Below are positions 18,001-26,053 of a stretch of DNA of 64,000 bases, piece by piece. The translations under genes were made by a program, and so were the position numbers. Below the pieces are notes generated by a model that was not told the DNA's origin, did not search any database, and worked only from the letters and a program-made list of their open reading frames with translations. The stretch comes from a bacterium. GTDB lineage: Bacteria; Krumholzibacteriota; Krumholzibacteriia; LZORAL124-64-63. Within the stretch, counting starts at the first letter, position 1, and the number at the start of each line of letters is the position of its first letter. The stretch covers positions 4,278,001-4,342,000 of the forward strand of contig JADJQR010000001.1 in assembly GCA_016712675.1 (NCBI GenBank), in the 5' to 3' direction.

Positions 18001-18694
18001 CGACATCGAACCACCGGCCACGAGCCTGCCGGCGTCTATCCCGTCGTGGAGAGGCACATTCGGAGTGGTCGGAGCAGGCGCGGAAGTGGAGCACACCTAC
18101 TCCGGAGTGGCGGCCGTATCCGACACAGACCAGAAGACTGTCCACACAGATTGCGGACCGGAAATCCCCGAGAATTTCGTGGTCTGTTCGTTCGTGCTCG
18201 GCGTACACTCGAACGTTGCCCCTGGCAGCGCGTTTACCGGCGGGCACGCTTGGATATCGATCACGAATTTTGCATCCGCCAGCCCCGTCACAACGACTTT
18301 TGGACTTTGGCCAGATGAGCACCCATTGACTGTCGACAATGGCGCGGGCTCGGATGTCAGAGTGAACATGGAGGTACCTTCCGGATTGTACAATCGCTAC
18401 TATCTGTTGATCCCGTCCGAAGTCGCCTCCCTTAACACGTATATTGGAACCGTTGACGCCTGGAGCTATTTCCACACTTGTGCGAACTGGGCCGAAGGCG
18501 CAGTCCACGCTGCCGTCGGCGAAAATGTGGACGCCAACGACTACCTTGGCTTCGGAACGCCCCGCGAGATATCTAGGAGCATTCGCGATCTTGAAGCAGC
18601 TAATCCGACGAACGTGGACAAACCTCGGGATGGTGGAGAAGATGCCGGCAGTAGCAGCACGGGATCAAGTTGGGGTGGAAGCAGCTTTCTCTAG
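15008..18694 (+). CDS. exported transglutaminase-like scaffold with C-terminal putative papain-like toxin domain
   Basis: The product has 1228 residues. The ATG at 15008 opens a signal peptide (AMLLSVLGLLLVATAAHAQ) and is preceded by GCGAGGG. A transglutaminase-like core lies near residues 290-420 (RKGNDYDQASLLIALLRAAG, then RVWVEAYIPF and WIPLDPAF), but Asp stands where active enzymes carry Cys, as I recall in RHS-linked relatives. A modular joint follows at about 836-848 (AAGYIISGGQSGG). The 380-residue C-terminus is AT-richer, and ends with GGHAWISI (H1080), GLWPD and HTCANWAEGAV (C1158). That His-before-Cys order suggests a permuted NlpC/P60-LRAT-like hydrolase. A Gly/Ser tail closes it. 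The ankyrin gene 21 bases downstream fits an immunity partner. Toxin function is inferred. Confidence 0.8.
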   Translation: MRPCRHVAARLPFRATPGAMLLSVLGLLLVATAAHAQGPGLYKDGQRILDLEEMVSEDPGIAKTLAEPATPGRELYRRVLGDEAGTAQRPFDDYFRLAAACRQAVRYAEAQPDEMARAVSTLVDLEPALATAHAGVIDHLEAVRRNLAAEPRLEHKISRLEGLEREHLALAEDLLALLAALRDAEAGGHVFARDAALRDLALYFAADPIKAVEPEVDDGFRATSMPVVQPRESATPLTAGSLLSTYPVATAKSAMADPADLAPTIDVQITPEIMALADSLGRSPVAIYYFVRDQFEFEPYLGSRKGSLQTLQHRKGNDYDQASLLIALLRAAGIPARYAAGEAYMPMDRALNWLGFTSASGAASLLATAGMDPTWYPGGISCRRVWVEAYIPFANYRGAVNDSTGRMWIPLDPAFRQHDITWGHNLPADMGFDAETFVDDYMSTFRPETPIEHFVARLQSELPAHHPGATLADLVDRREVVREPDGILAGTLPYELLAFDGTFSEIPANLRYGIRFHVYGGGTNLDYTTTLPQIVLKQVTISYVGATPADQALIDAAGGVFGVTSPYLIDVVPVLKIDGCEVARGTGQVMMGTTHTSDMHFTAPTGAGNVMPTVTNVITAGNFQGIGIDTQDAFPATFETPSTSCPEELLGQELHQTALTYLNNVDTYEDLAAGYLHMTVLNDVSEAIVENAVTVYFSGSLPVSFTWTGMIVDADRKIIGPFPTDGRLNACQEMRLTGADGSFQENRVFETRFEEEAISAVKILSLAADSLITVCRITSSIAADCPGLSQPSSVVSAINAALAQGREVTIPERPFTYFDWSGTAWIAMDPATCAAGYIISGGQSGGATVQEWEIYYPRLACLYPAGSIEVSPAGVGPGNDIYVAESDDHLVFTVNDLRYISANSGPSPCAVIHVATRRFEVSNYTIKELAYSSRFGPGVYTFRVGGLGECGACSYREKNVTIVALETLKFKIGATPDWREFQGPQRVLRGKPTRLLAFDIEPPATSLPASIPSWRGTFGVVGAGAEVEHTYSGVAAVSDTDQKTVHTDCGPEIPENFVVCSFVLGVHSNVAPGSAFTGGHAWISITNFASASPVTTTFGLWPDEHPLTVDNGAGSDVRVNMEVPSGLYNRYYLLIPSEVASLNTYIGTVDAWSYFHTCANWAEGAVHAAVGENVDANDYLGFGTPREISRSIRDLEAANPTNVDKPRDGGEDAGSSSTGSSWGGSSFL

Positions 18695-18715
18695 TCAGCA
18701 GCGGGGAGACGCGCC

Positions 18716-19201
18716 ATGAAGCATATCTGCATTCCAATCGTGGCCGCGCTCTGGGCACTGCTTGCCTTCGCGCAGGACGCACCCAATCTGGTCACTTCGG
18801 TGCAGCATGGTGACATACCCACGCTGCGCATCATGGTCGACCGCGACAATGTCGACACTCGCGACTCTTCTGGACTGACACTACTCATGATAGCGGCGGA
18901 GCTGGGCGACGAAGAAGCCGTCGCCATTCTCTTGGAGCACGGTGCACGCCCTGAACTGAGAGATCGCCTTGGTTTCACCGCGCTGGACCGGCTAGAGAGC
19001 ATCTTCAGGCGCACAAGCGACCGGATTTCGGAAACCGAACGGGCGCTCAAAGCCCAGGGATTGGATGAAGCCCAGGTCGCACGGTTGCTTGCGGCCTCTG
19101 CGGCGCCAAATGAACCGGATCCAAGCAAACTGGGACGCATGAAGCGCATTGCCTTGCTGCTGCAAGAAGCCCAGGACGCAGAGCACGGGCAAGACGATTG
19201 A
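18716..19201 (+). CDS. exported ankyrin-repeat protein, candidate immunity protein
   Basis: The product has 161 residues and starts MKHICIPIVAALWALLAFAQ, a Sec signal peptide, behind GGGGAGA. Two to three ankyrin repeats follow (GDIPTLRIMVDRDNVDTRD, GLTLLMIAAELGDEEAVAIL, LEHGARPELRDRLGFTALD, about 30-105), then a charged helical C-terminus. It starts 21 bases after the transglutaminase-like gene and shares its lower GC content, so the two form a transcription unit. Ankyrin proteins are known immunity partners in polymorphic toxin loci. A periplasmic location would match a periplasm-acting hydrolase. No experiment-like evidence is visible in the sequence. Confidence 0.8.
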   Translation: MKHICIPIVAALWALLAFAQDAPNLVTSVQHGDIPTLRIMVDRDNVDTRDSSGLTLLMIAAELGDEEAVAILLEHGARPELRDRLGFTALDRLESIFRRTSDRISETERALKAQGLDEAQVARLLAASAAPNEPDPSKLGRMKRIALLLQEAQDAEHGQDD

Positions 19202-19385
19202 CGAGAGGCGCAGGTGTGGATTGAGATCCGACCTAGGTCACGCGAGCGGCCGTCGGCCGCATTTGCGGCCGCTAGATCGCCGGCTCGTCATGTGACAGAA
19301 GCAGGGATGCGGACGACGTGCGCCGACCTTTTTGGGCGTCAATGGTTGCCTGGCTTCCACCCGTTCATCAGCAGGAGCGCCTGAC

Positions 19386-22300
19386 ATGCTGAAAGTCGAT
19401 GGCCGCATGAACACTAGGTCTCGGAGGCGAGGCATTCTGGCTCTTCTGGTGGCGCAGCTTTCGCTGCTGACACCAGTCGCTGCGAACTCGACAGCGGAAG
19501 ACGGCGCGCAGTGGCTTCTTTCGCAGCAGCATTCGAGCGGGCTCTGGAACGTAGCCGGGCCAACGCCAGTTCGCGATACGGCCCTCGTGCTCGATGCCCT
19601 GCTGTCGATCGCGCCGGATTCGGCAGCCCTGCATTCCGCGTTCAATGCACTGGAACTTCAAAGATCTCTCAGCACGGACTTCCTTTCGCGTATGCTCAAC
19701 GTTAAGGCGAGGGGCTTCGGGCATATTGCGATTGCGCAGGCGGCTGACGACCTGCTGTTGCGCCAAGGAACTGACGGCGGCTGGGGATTTGCACCAGGAT
19801 ATCCGTCCAACTGTCTTGACACTGCGATTGCGCTGCTTGCGCTTGACCGCTGTGACCTGGACGCTCATGCGAGCGTTCAGGCTGGTGCCTCCTATCTCGC
19901 CGCCTCACAGAACGGCGACGGTGGCTGGCCGTGCGGCGAGCAGGGAGAGAGCACGATGTTGGCGACTTGCTACGCGATACTGGGGCTCGCATCAAGTCGA
20001 GACTTGGTCGACTTGACTGCGAGCCTGACGCTCGGCGCTGCCTGGCTTGAGGCCCAGGTGAATCCGGACGGCGGGTTCGGAGATGGCGCAAGCGAGGGTG
20101 GGCAGACTGGCATGGCCCTGGCGGCGCTGGCGGAAGCACGTCCAACCGGCCCTGTAGTGGAGCTCTCGAATAACTGGCTGGTCTCAAATCAGTTCGTGGA
20201 CGGAAGTTGGGGCAGCGATGTCGTCGCAACCGCGCTGGCCCTTGCAGGCCTTTCGCACATCGGCCCCGACCTGTCGGTGAAGGCAAGTGGGGTCTCGCTG
20301 TCAAATCCGGCGCCCGTTGACAACGAAGTCGTCAGCATCAATATCGTCGTTGCGAACGAGGGCGTTGAGGACGCATCGCCAGCGGTTGTCCGAGTGGCGG
20401 ACGGTGATCTCGCGGTGGATGGGGTGCAAATCGGAACTGACATCGCTATTGCTGGCATCGCCGCTGGCAATGATACGACTTTGCACGTGTCATGGGATGT
20501 TCACGGTCTCGGAGGCGACCACCTGCTGCATGTTACGATCGATCCCCTGGGACATGTCACCGAAACAGACAAGGCCAATAACTCGGTGGCAGTGCCCGTC
20601 CACGTCTACTTCCCCCCCGACCTCCTGATCAACATCGCCGACATCGAGTTCATCCCCGAGAACCCGCAGCCGGGGCAGTCGTTGACCATCTCGGTCCGCG
20701 TCCACAACGGGGGCGAGCTGCCCGCCTCGAACGTCTCCCTGATGATCTATGATGGCGATCCCGGCGCCGGCGGCACGCCGCTGCTGGCCGAAGCCTTCGT
20801 CTTCCCCGCGATCGCCGCCCACGGCAACGACGTCATCAACTTCAACGTGGGCACCCATTTCGACACCGAAGGCGCCTTCCCGGTCACGGCCGTGGTGGAT
20901 GTCGAGGGGTCCATCCGCGAGATCAGCGAGACCAACAACAAGCGCGCCAACACGGTCTGGGTGGGCGTGCAGTGCACGTCCACCGCCGTCTCCGGCGCCC
21001 TCAACCTGCTGGGGATGCCGCTGACCCCCAACGGGGAGGTCACGGCGTTCGCCGCCCTGGCGGACATCGACAACGGGCTCGAGGTGCATGGCTGGGATCC
21101 GGTCAACCAGAGCTGGCGGAGCGCCTTCGCCCTGGGCGGCGGACCGGCCCTTGGTGAGGACTTCACGATCGGTCCGCGGCAGGCCTTCTTTGCACGGACC
21201 GGCGCGGCGGGCAACGCGGACTTCTGCGGCATCACCGCTGAACCAGCCTGCATCGACCTCTATGCCGGCCTCAATCTGATCTCGGTGCCCTACGCCGACG
21301 CGTGCTATTCCGGCTACCATCTTCTGGATGCGATCGGGGACTGTACCGAAGCCCACGCGTGGAACAGCGCGACGCAGAGCTGGCGCAGCGCCAGTGAGAA
21401 CGGCGGCACGCCCACGGGCGACGATTTCCCGGTCCGGCCCGGCGTGGGCAGCTTCGTCAAGGTCGGCAGTCCCAGCAGTTGGTGTTCGGCCTACTGCGAC
21501 ACGAACACGAATCTGCCGGACCTGGTCATCGCGCCCGAGTCGTTCTTCATGTTCCCCAACCCGGTGAGTTCCGGCGGCTTCGTGAGTATCTGGGTGAGCA
21601 TCGCGAACGCGGGCGTCGTGCCGGTCACCGATCCGCGGCTCGATCTCTACGTCGGCAATCCCGCGACCGGGGGCACGCGCCTGACGTGGTTCAACATTGC
21701 CGAGACCATTCCACCGGGCGGCTCCAGCGGCTACTGGGGCAATTCCTTCCCGATTTATGGCAGCGGGTCGGTCGAGATCTGGGCGGTGGCGGACTTCCTG
21801 AACGAGCTTCCGGAACTGGATGAGAACAACAACGGAGCCTACGCGGAGCTCCACTTCCTGTCCGCGATCACCGGCGAGCCGGCGGCGCCGCCGCGGCCGA
21901 CCGGAAACACCGCGCTCGCCGCGAGCCTGCCCAGACGTCTGACGAACGAACTGGCGCCACCCCCGCCCGCCGTTCCGGCGCGGTTGGCGCCGCCGTCTGG
22001 CCGAACTGCGGCGACGACCGTCGCGGCCAAGCAGAGCCCGGTGGCGGCCAAGGCCATCGCCCAGGCCGTCACCGCCAATGTCTCGAGCGCGGCGGCGGCC
22101 GTTTGCTGGACGACCGACACCTGCTCCGACGGCCGCGTCTACTATGGCCCGACCACCTCCCTGGGCGACATGGCGGTCGAGGACGTGATCTGTACCGATG
22201 TCCATCTGGTCGAGATCGACGGGCTCCTGCCGGCGACCACCTACTGGTATGCGATCAGTTCAGGCGGTCTGCTGGACGACAACGGCGGCGCCTTGTACTC

Positions 22301-22946
22301 GTTCACCACGACGGCGGTCGGCGCCGGCATTCCAGGGGTCGTCACGGGCTCGGTCTACGCGGAAGTGATCGCGATGCCGCTGGCCGGCACGCTGGTCACG
22401 GCGGTGCTTACCCACGGCGGCGTCACGTCCATGCCGCTGGCGACCGTTTCCGACCTCAATGGCAACTGGCTGTTGAACCTCGGGAACTTCAAGGCGGCAA
22501 GCAGCGGCATGCCCTTGTCCTGGTCTGCCGGCGATCAGCTGTCGATCCAGTTCGCCAAGCCGAACTACTATTTCGGCGCGCTCGATGTGGTCCTGTCCGG
22601 ATACACGCCGCAGAACCTGGGGACGATGGCGGCGGCGGGCGTGGATGACCCCGGCCAGGATGTGCCATCGCGACCGTACCTGGCCGCGAACTATCCCAAC
22701 CCGTTCAATCCGTCGACCACGATCAGCTTCGGCCTGACGCACGAATGCGCCGTCGAGCTGGCGATCTACGATGTGACCGGGCGGCGGGTGACAACACTGG
22801 CGCAGTCGACCTATCCGGCCGGTCGTCATGCGGTCGTCTGGCCGGGCAACGACGAGTCCGGCCGCAAGGTCGCCTCGGGGCTCTACTTCTACCGGCTGCG
22901 TTCGGACGAGATCAACGAGATCCGCAAGATGATGCTCTTGAAATAG
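19386..22946 (+). CDS. exported toroid / CARDB / FN3 protein with PNPFNP tail
   Basis: The product has 1186 residues. The ATG at 19386 follows CAGGAG and opens a signal peptide (RRGILALLVAQLSLLTPVAA). Residues about 30-290 form alpha/alpha-toroid repeats like squalene cyclase or prenyltransferases (DGGWGFAPG, GDGGWPCGE, PDGGFGDG, DGSWGSD) without the DxDD catalytic motif. CARDB-like domains follow (about 292-410, 411-520, 712-820), separated by a duplicated module (NGLEVHGWDPVNQSWRSAF and EAHAWNSATQSWRSA). Then come an Ala/Pro linker, an FN3-like domain, a carboxypeptidase-regulatory-like domain and the tail NYPNPFNPSTTISFGL to KMMLLK. It probably binds or displays at the surface. Base composition changes sharply near 20600, inside the gene. 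Confidence 0.9.
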   Translation: MLKVDGRMNTRSRRRGILALLVAQLSLLTPVAANSTAEDGAQWLLSQQHSSGLWNVAGPTPVRDTALVLDALLSIAPDSAALHSAFNALELQRSLSTDFLSRMLNVKARGFGHIAIAQAADDLLLRQGTDGGWGFAPGYPSNCLDTAIALLALDRCDLDAHASVQAGASYLAASQNGDGGWPCGEQGESTMLATCYAILGLASSRDLVDLTASLTLGAAWLEAQVNPDGGFGDGASEGGQTGMALAALAEARPTGPVVELSNNWLVSNQFVDGSWGSDVVATALALAGLSHIGPDLSVKASGVSLSNPAPVDNEVVSINIVVANEGVEDASPAVVRVADGDLAVDGVQIGTDIAIAGIAAGNDTTLHVSWDVHGLGGDHLLHVTIDPLGHVTETDKANNSVAVPVHVYFPPDLLINIADIEFIPENPQPGQSLTISVRVHNGGELPASNVSLMIYDGDPGAGGTPLLAEAFVFPAIAAHGNDVINFNVGTHFDTEGAFPVTAVVDVEGSIREISETNNKRANTVWVGVQCTSTAVSGALNLLGMPLTPNGEVTAFAALADIDNGLEVHGWDPVNQSWRSAFALGGGPALGEDFTIGPRQAFFARTGAAGNADFCGITAEPACIDLYAGLNLISVPYADACYSGYHLLDAIGDCTEAHAWNSATQSWRSASENGGTPTGDDFPVRPGVGSFVKVGSPSSWCSAYCDTNTNLPDLVIAPESFFMFPNPVSSGGFVSIWVSIANAGVVPVTDPRLDLYVGNPATGGTRLTWFNIAETIPPGGSSGYWGNSFPIYGSGSVEIWAVADFLNELPELDENNNGAYAELHFLSAITGEPAAPPRPTGNTALAASLPRRLTNELAPPPPAVPARLAPPSGRTAATTVAAKQSPVAAKAIAQAVTANVSSAAAAVCWTTDTCSDGRVYYGPTTSLGDMAVEDVICTDVHLVEIDGLLPATTYWYAISSGGLLDDNGGALYSFTTTAVGAGIPGVVTGSVYAEVIAMPLAGTLVTAVLTHGGVTSMPLATVSDLNGNWLLNLGNFKAASSGMPLSWSAGDQLSIQFAKPNYYFGALDVVLSGYTPQNLGTMAAAGVDDPGQDVPSRPYLAANYPNPFNPSTTISFGLTHECAVELAIYDVTGRRVTTLAQSTYPAGRHAVVWPGNDESGRKVASGLYFYRLRSDEINEIRKMMLLK

Positions 22947-22951
22947 CAGAA

Positions 22952-23005
22952 GGAACCGGCGGCACCAGCACCGGTCGTCTAGTCGACGGCCGGTGCTGTT
23001 CGTTC
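22952..23005. terminator. bidirectional hairpin between convergent genes
   Basis: CAGCACCGG (22966-22974) pairs with CCGGTGCTG (22990-22998) and GGAAC with GTTCC further out. It lies between the stops of the CARDB protein and the acetyltransferase, overlapping the last codons of the latter. Confidence 0.5.
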
Positions 23006-23566
23006 CACGTCCGTCGAATCCCCGGCGCGGCGCAACTGAATGACCCTCGCCGGATGCCCCGCGAGCACGGACCAGGCCGGGTAGGCCTTCTTGCCCACCA
23101 CGCTCCCCGCCGACACGACGCAGCCCTCGGGCAGGTGAACGCCCGGCAGGACGATCACGGCCATCCCGAGCCAGCAGTCGTCACCGATGACGACGTTCTC
23201 GTAGTGGTAGCCCTGATCGGCGATCGGCCGGTGCGTGTCGGTCGTGACATGATTGATGGACCAGATCCTGACGTCGGGCCCGATGATGACACGCTTGCCG
23301 AGAGTGATGCCGCCCGACGCCTGCAGGAAGCAGCCGTTGCCGAGATGGCACTCGTCACCCACCTCGAGGCGGTGAATCCCCCGGAAGCGGACACCCTCAT
23401 GGATGATGATGTTCGTTCCGGCGGCAGCGAAGTAGCGCGGGATCACTCGCCCGCGCAGCTCCTGCCCGGCCAGACCCGGCAAGCGGGACCAGATCGCGTT
23501 TCCGAAGTTGAAGCGCCCGATGGGATCCTTCAGATCCCAGTACGTCCGCTTGAGAAATCCGGCCAT
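22979..23566 (-). CDS. hexapeptide-repeat (LbH) O-acyltransferase
   Basis: The product has 195 residues and starts MAGFLKRTYWDLKDPIGRFN after GGGAG. The left-handed beta-helix has hexapeptides such as IGPDVRIWSINHVT, VVIGDDCWLG and VIVLPGVHLPEGCVVSAGSV, matching the maltose/galactoside O-acetyltransferase branch, with the His of SINHVTTDTHR as likely catalytic base. It should acetylate a sugar using acetyl-CoA. It follows a family 2 glycosyltransferase by 49 bases on the same strand, so the pair probably decorates an exported polysaccharide or glycan. Confidence 0.9.
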   Translation of the reverse strand: MAGFLKRTYWDLKDPIGRFNFGNAIWSRLPGLAGQELRGRVIPRYFAAAGTNIIIHEGVRFRGIHRLEVGDECHLGNGCFLQASGGITLGKRVIIGPDVRIWSINHVTTDTHRPIADQGYHYENVVIGDDCWLGMAVIVLPGVHLPEGCVVSAGSVVGKKAYPAWSVLAGHPARVIQLRRAGDSTDVERTAPAVD

Positions 23567-23615
23567 GATAGGACTCCCGTCGTCAGCCGCACACCGTGGC
23601 CAGGCCGACGGGCGC

Positions 23616-24698
23616 TCAGTGGACGCGCAGCTTGTCCGCCGCCGCGGAGGATGGCGTTGCGGCATGGGCCGGTGCTACCGGACGGCCCGCGCCATGGGCG
23701 TCGCGCCTCAAACCCCGTTGCAGGCAGGATCTGGTCAACCCGAGCAGCCCCCGCAGGGATGGCCGCAAGCGCAATGCCGCGACGTAGGCAGTCACGGCCT
23801 CGGCCGCACGTCCCGACCGCCTCAGGTACCAGCCGTAGCCGAGGTGCATCGAAGCCAGATCATGCCGGATGCCGCGACGCTGCGCCTCGGTGCGACAACA
23901 GGGCAGCTGCCGTTCGTTGGCCGCGATCAGGTACGGCAATCGTTCCCCGCCGCGCCCACTGATGCTCCCCGTGCGCACGCGGTACGTGTGCCACACCTCG
24001 TCCAGGAAGCCGAAGGTATGACCGTGCCAGGCGATACGACGCCAGATGTCGATGTCACCTGAGTTCCGCAACTCCTCGTCGAACAGGCCAGCCGAAGCGA
24101 ACAGCTGCCGGCGACACACGACGCTCGACGTGCCGACGAAATTGATCCGGAGCAGGTGGTCATAGGCCGCCTCTCCCGGCAGCAGCCACATCCGCGGGTC
24201 GGTCGTCGGTTGGAGGTCGACGCGGAAGCTCACGTAGTCAGCGAGAAAGTCGGCGTGCGTTTCCAGCCCGTCCTTGTCGACGACCCGGAACGATGTGCAA
24301 AGGAGATCAAGCTCCGGATTGGCGGCGAACAGCTCGATCGCGCGTTGGATCTTGCCTGCTCTCATGACATCGTCAGCATCGCAGAACGCCACGAAGTCAC
24401 CACGCGCTGCCGCAATCCCGCGGTTCCGCGGACCCGAGGGGCCGCCCGAATGCGGCAGCGAGATCACGCGGATACGGCTGCCGTAGCGGGCCAACACCGC
24501 TGCGGTGTCGTCGCTCGATCCATCATCGACCACGATCAACTCGAGTTCGGGCCCGGATTGCGCCAGAACCGAATCGATCGCATCAGGCAGGAAGGCGGCA
24601 CAGTTCCAGGTCGGCATGACGACCGAAACGAGGACCGGGGCCTGGGCTCTTGTTATCACAGGAATACTCGCCACGGGATGATGCGAACGTGCGACCAC
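23616..24698 (-). CDS. family 2 glycosyltransferase
   Basis: The product is up to 360 residues from the GTG at 24698; internal GTG starts at residues 9 and 14 are possible since none has a clear ribosome-binding site. GT-A motifs: VSVVMPTWNCAAFLPDAIDS, LIVVDDGSSDDT and FCDADDVM (DxD metal site), then GDIDIWRRIAWHG in the acceptor half. The C-terminus is basic and helical with an Ala/Pro end. It transfers a nucleotide-sugar to a glycan or lipid acceptor at the cytoplasmic side of the membrane. It is in an apparent operon with the acyltransferase downstream. Confidence 0.9.
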   Translation of the reverse strand: MVARSHHPVASIPVITRAQAPVLVSVVMPTWNCAAFLPDAIDSVLAQSGPELELIVVDDGSSDDTAAVLARYGSRIRVISLPHSGGPSGPRNRGIAAARGDFVAFCDADDVMRAGKIQRAIELFAANPELDLLCTSFRVVDKDGLETHADFLADYVSFRVDLQPTTDPRMWLLPGEAAYDHLLRINFVGTSSVVCRRQLFASAGLFDEELRNSGDIDIWRRIAWHGHTFGFLDEVWHTYRVRTGSISGRGGERLPYLIAANERQLPCCRTEAQRRGIRHDLASMHLGYGWYLRRSGRAAEAVTAYVAALRLRPSLRGLLGLTRSCLQRGLRRDAHGAGRPVAPAHAATPSSAAADKLRVH

Positions 24699-24881
24699 AC
24701 CAGCTCATGGGGCCCGCGGATCGGCAACGTCAGCGATGGAAACCAGAGAGCGAGACTTCGACACGAGTATAGCATGTCCGACAATGCGATTTCAAGACGG
24801 TCGGGACGCCTCCGGTGGCCAGAGTCCCGGCAGGACCCGAGGTGGCGGCGAACGGCCACCCAAGCCGGGCACACCGCCGTC

Positions 24882-25280
24882 CTACTGCTCCCCGAACGAC
24901 CGCACCTTCTCTCGCAGCGCCGCCACCACACCGGGCTTGACCTCCAGATCGGGGTTGGGCACCATCTGCGGGCTCTTGCCCACCGAAGCCCCGCCGTACA
25001 CGATCGCCTTCTCGATCTCCGCATCGGTGACTTTCGCCTGCCAGGCCGCATCGGCGTAGTTCTGCGGCTTCGGGTTCAGCGCCACGGCACCCGGCCCGTC
25101 ACCGCGCCCGAACTGGCCATGGCAGGTGGCGCAGCGCGCCTGGAAGATCTCGTGCGCCTCCTTGCGATCGGTGGCGGAGATGCGGGCGTCGCCCGCAGTC
25201 CCTCCGCCCGTGCAGCCGGCGACGGCCGCCAGCATCGCGCTGGCCGCCAGGGCCGCCGCGGGAACCATGATCCGCCTCAT
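24882..25280 (-). CDS. monohaem c-type cytochrome lipoprotein
   Basis: The product has 132 residues and starts MRRIMVPAAALAASAMLAAV, with lipobox LAAVAGC (C23) and the haem site CATCH (C50, C53, H54). A Met-containing C-terminal part (KSPQMVPNPDL) supplies the likely sixth ligand. The fold is the cytochrome c cbb3-III type (GRGDGPGAVALNPKPQNYAD). It should be a lipid-anchored periplasmic electron carrier. AGAGG precedes the start by 9 bases. The upstream neighbour on the same strand is an unknown protein 127 bases away; no oxidase is nearby. Confidence 0.93.
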   Translation of the reverse strand: MRRIMVPAAALAASAMLAAVAGCTGGGTAGDARISATDRKEAHEIFQARCATCHGQFGRGDGPGAVALNPKPQNYADAAWQAKVTDAEIEKAIVYGGASVGKSPQMVPNPDLEVKPGVVAALREKVRSFGEQ

Positions 25281-25407
25281 GGGGTTGAACCTCTTTCCGG
25301 GTGCGGCACGTCGGCCACCCCGTTCCCAAGGTCCACGAAAAGCGTGGCGGTCGCCAACTCCGGGCGGCCCCCACATCTGTCTCGCGGCGGATCCGACCCA
25401 ACAACCC

Positions 25408-25911
25408 TCACGTCTCGACCATGAGCTCCACGCACTCCCCCGGCGGCGGCAGCGGAATGACCACGCCACCACCGGTCTTGCCCCCGGCCGTCAACAGCCG
25501 GTCGTTGGGACAGCCCTCGTCGCGGTACGCCACAGGTAGCAGATCCGGGTACGTCAACCCGAGCATCTCCTGGTACCAGCCGGCGTAGCCCCAGTCCGAG
25601 CCGCGCCCGGCCTCGGCGATGAGCGGGAACTCCTCGATGAACCTCTTCGCCAGCTTCAGCGGATCCAGGTTGGCCGCGTACGACCAGTCGAAGTACTTCG
25701 CGCCGGCGCCGCTCGTGTAGTGCGCCGCGAGGTGCTCCCACTCCACCAGCCGCGCGCCGTGCTTGACCGAGATGTTGGTCACCGGCGTGATCGAGCAGCG
25801 CCAGTGCTCGCCGCCGGGCGACAGCCCCGGCGCGATGCGCACGCGCTGGTGGCCGAGCCGGTGCAGCTCGCTGACCATCAGGAGAACCTTGCGATAGACG
25901 GCATCGTCCAC
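25408..25911 (-). CDS. hypothetical protein
   Basis: The product has 167 residues from the GTG at 25909-25911, which has GGAG 10 bases upstream; an ATG at 25878 is the alternative and a TTG at 25941 the longest. I recognise no family. The protein is soluble, with a conserved look: HRLGHQRVRIAPGLSPGGEH, WEHLAAHYTSGAGAKYFDW, SDWGYAGWYQEMLG and a Gly-rich KTGGGVVIPLPPPGE end. It lies between the LVIVD-repeat gene and the cytochrome on the same strand. Confidence 0.65.
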   Translation of the reverse strand: MDDAVYRKVLLMVSELHRLGHQRVRIAPGLSPGGEHWRCSITPVTNISVKHGARLVEWEHLAAHYTSGAGAKYFDWSYAANLDPLKLAKRFIEEFPLIAEAGRGSDWGYAGWYQEMLGLTYPDLLPVAYRDEGCPNDRLLTAGGKTGGGVVIPLPPPGECVELMVET

Positions 25912-26053
25912 GGTGGCGACGCTCCGGGGGCTCGGGGTCAACGGCGCGGCCGGGCGGCTCGGCGAAGGCAGCGCCGGCGGTTTCGTTGGCCGTTATCGGC
26001 AGAGGGGGCGGAGAGGTTGAGTGGCGGTCGCCGGCGCCGCCGGGCACCGGCCC

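Noticed and set aside
25277-26047. Alternative minus-strand gene over the hypothetical at 25408-25911
   Set aside because: Out-of-frame, Arg/Pro/Ala-rich low-complexity translation without start signals; the overlapping frame has normal amino-acid use.
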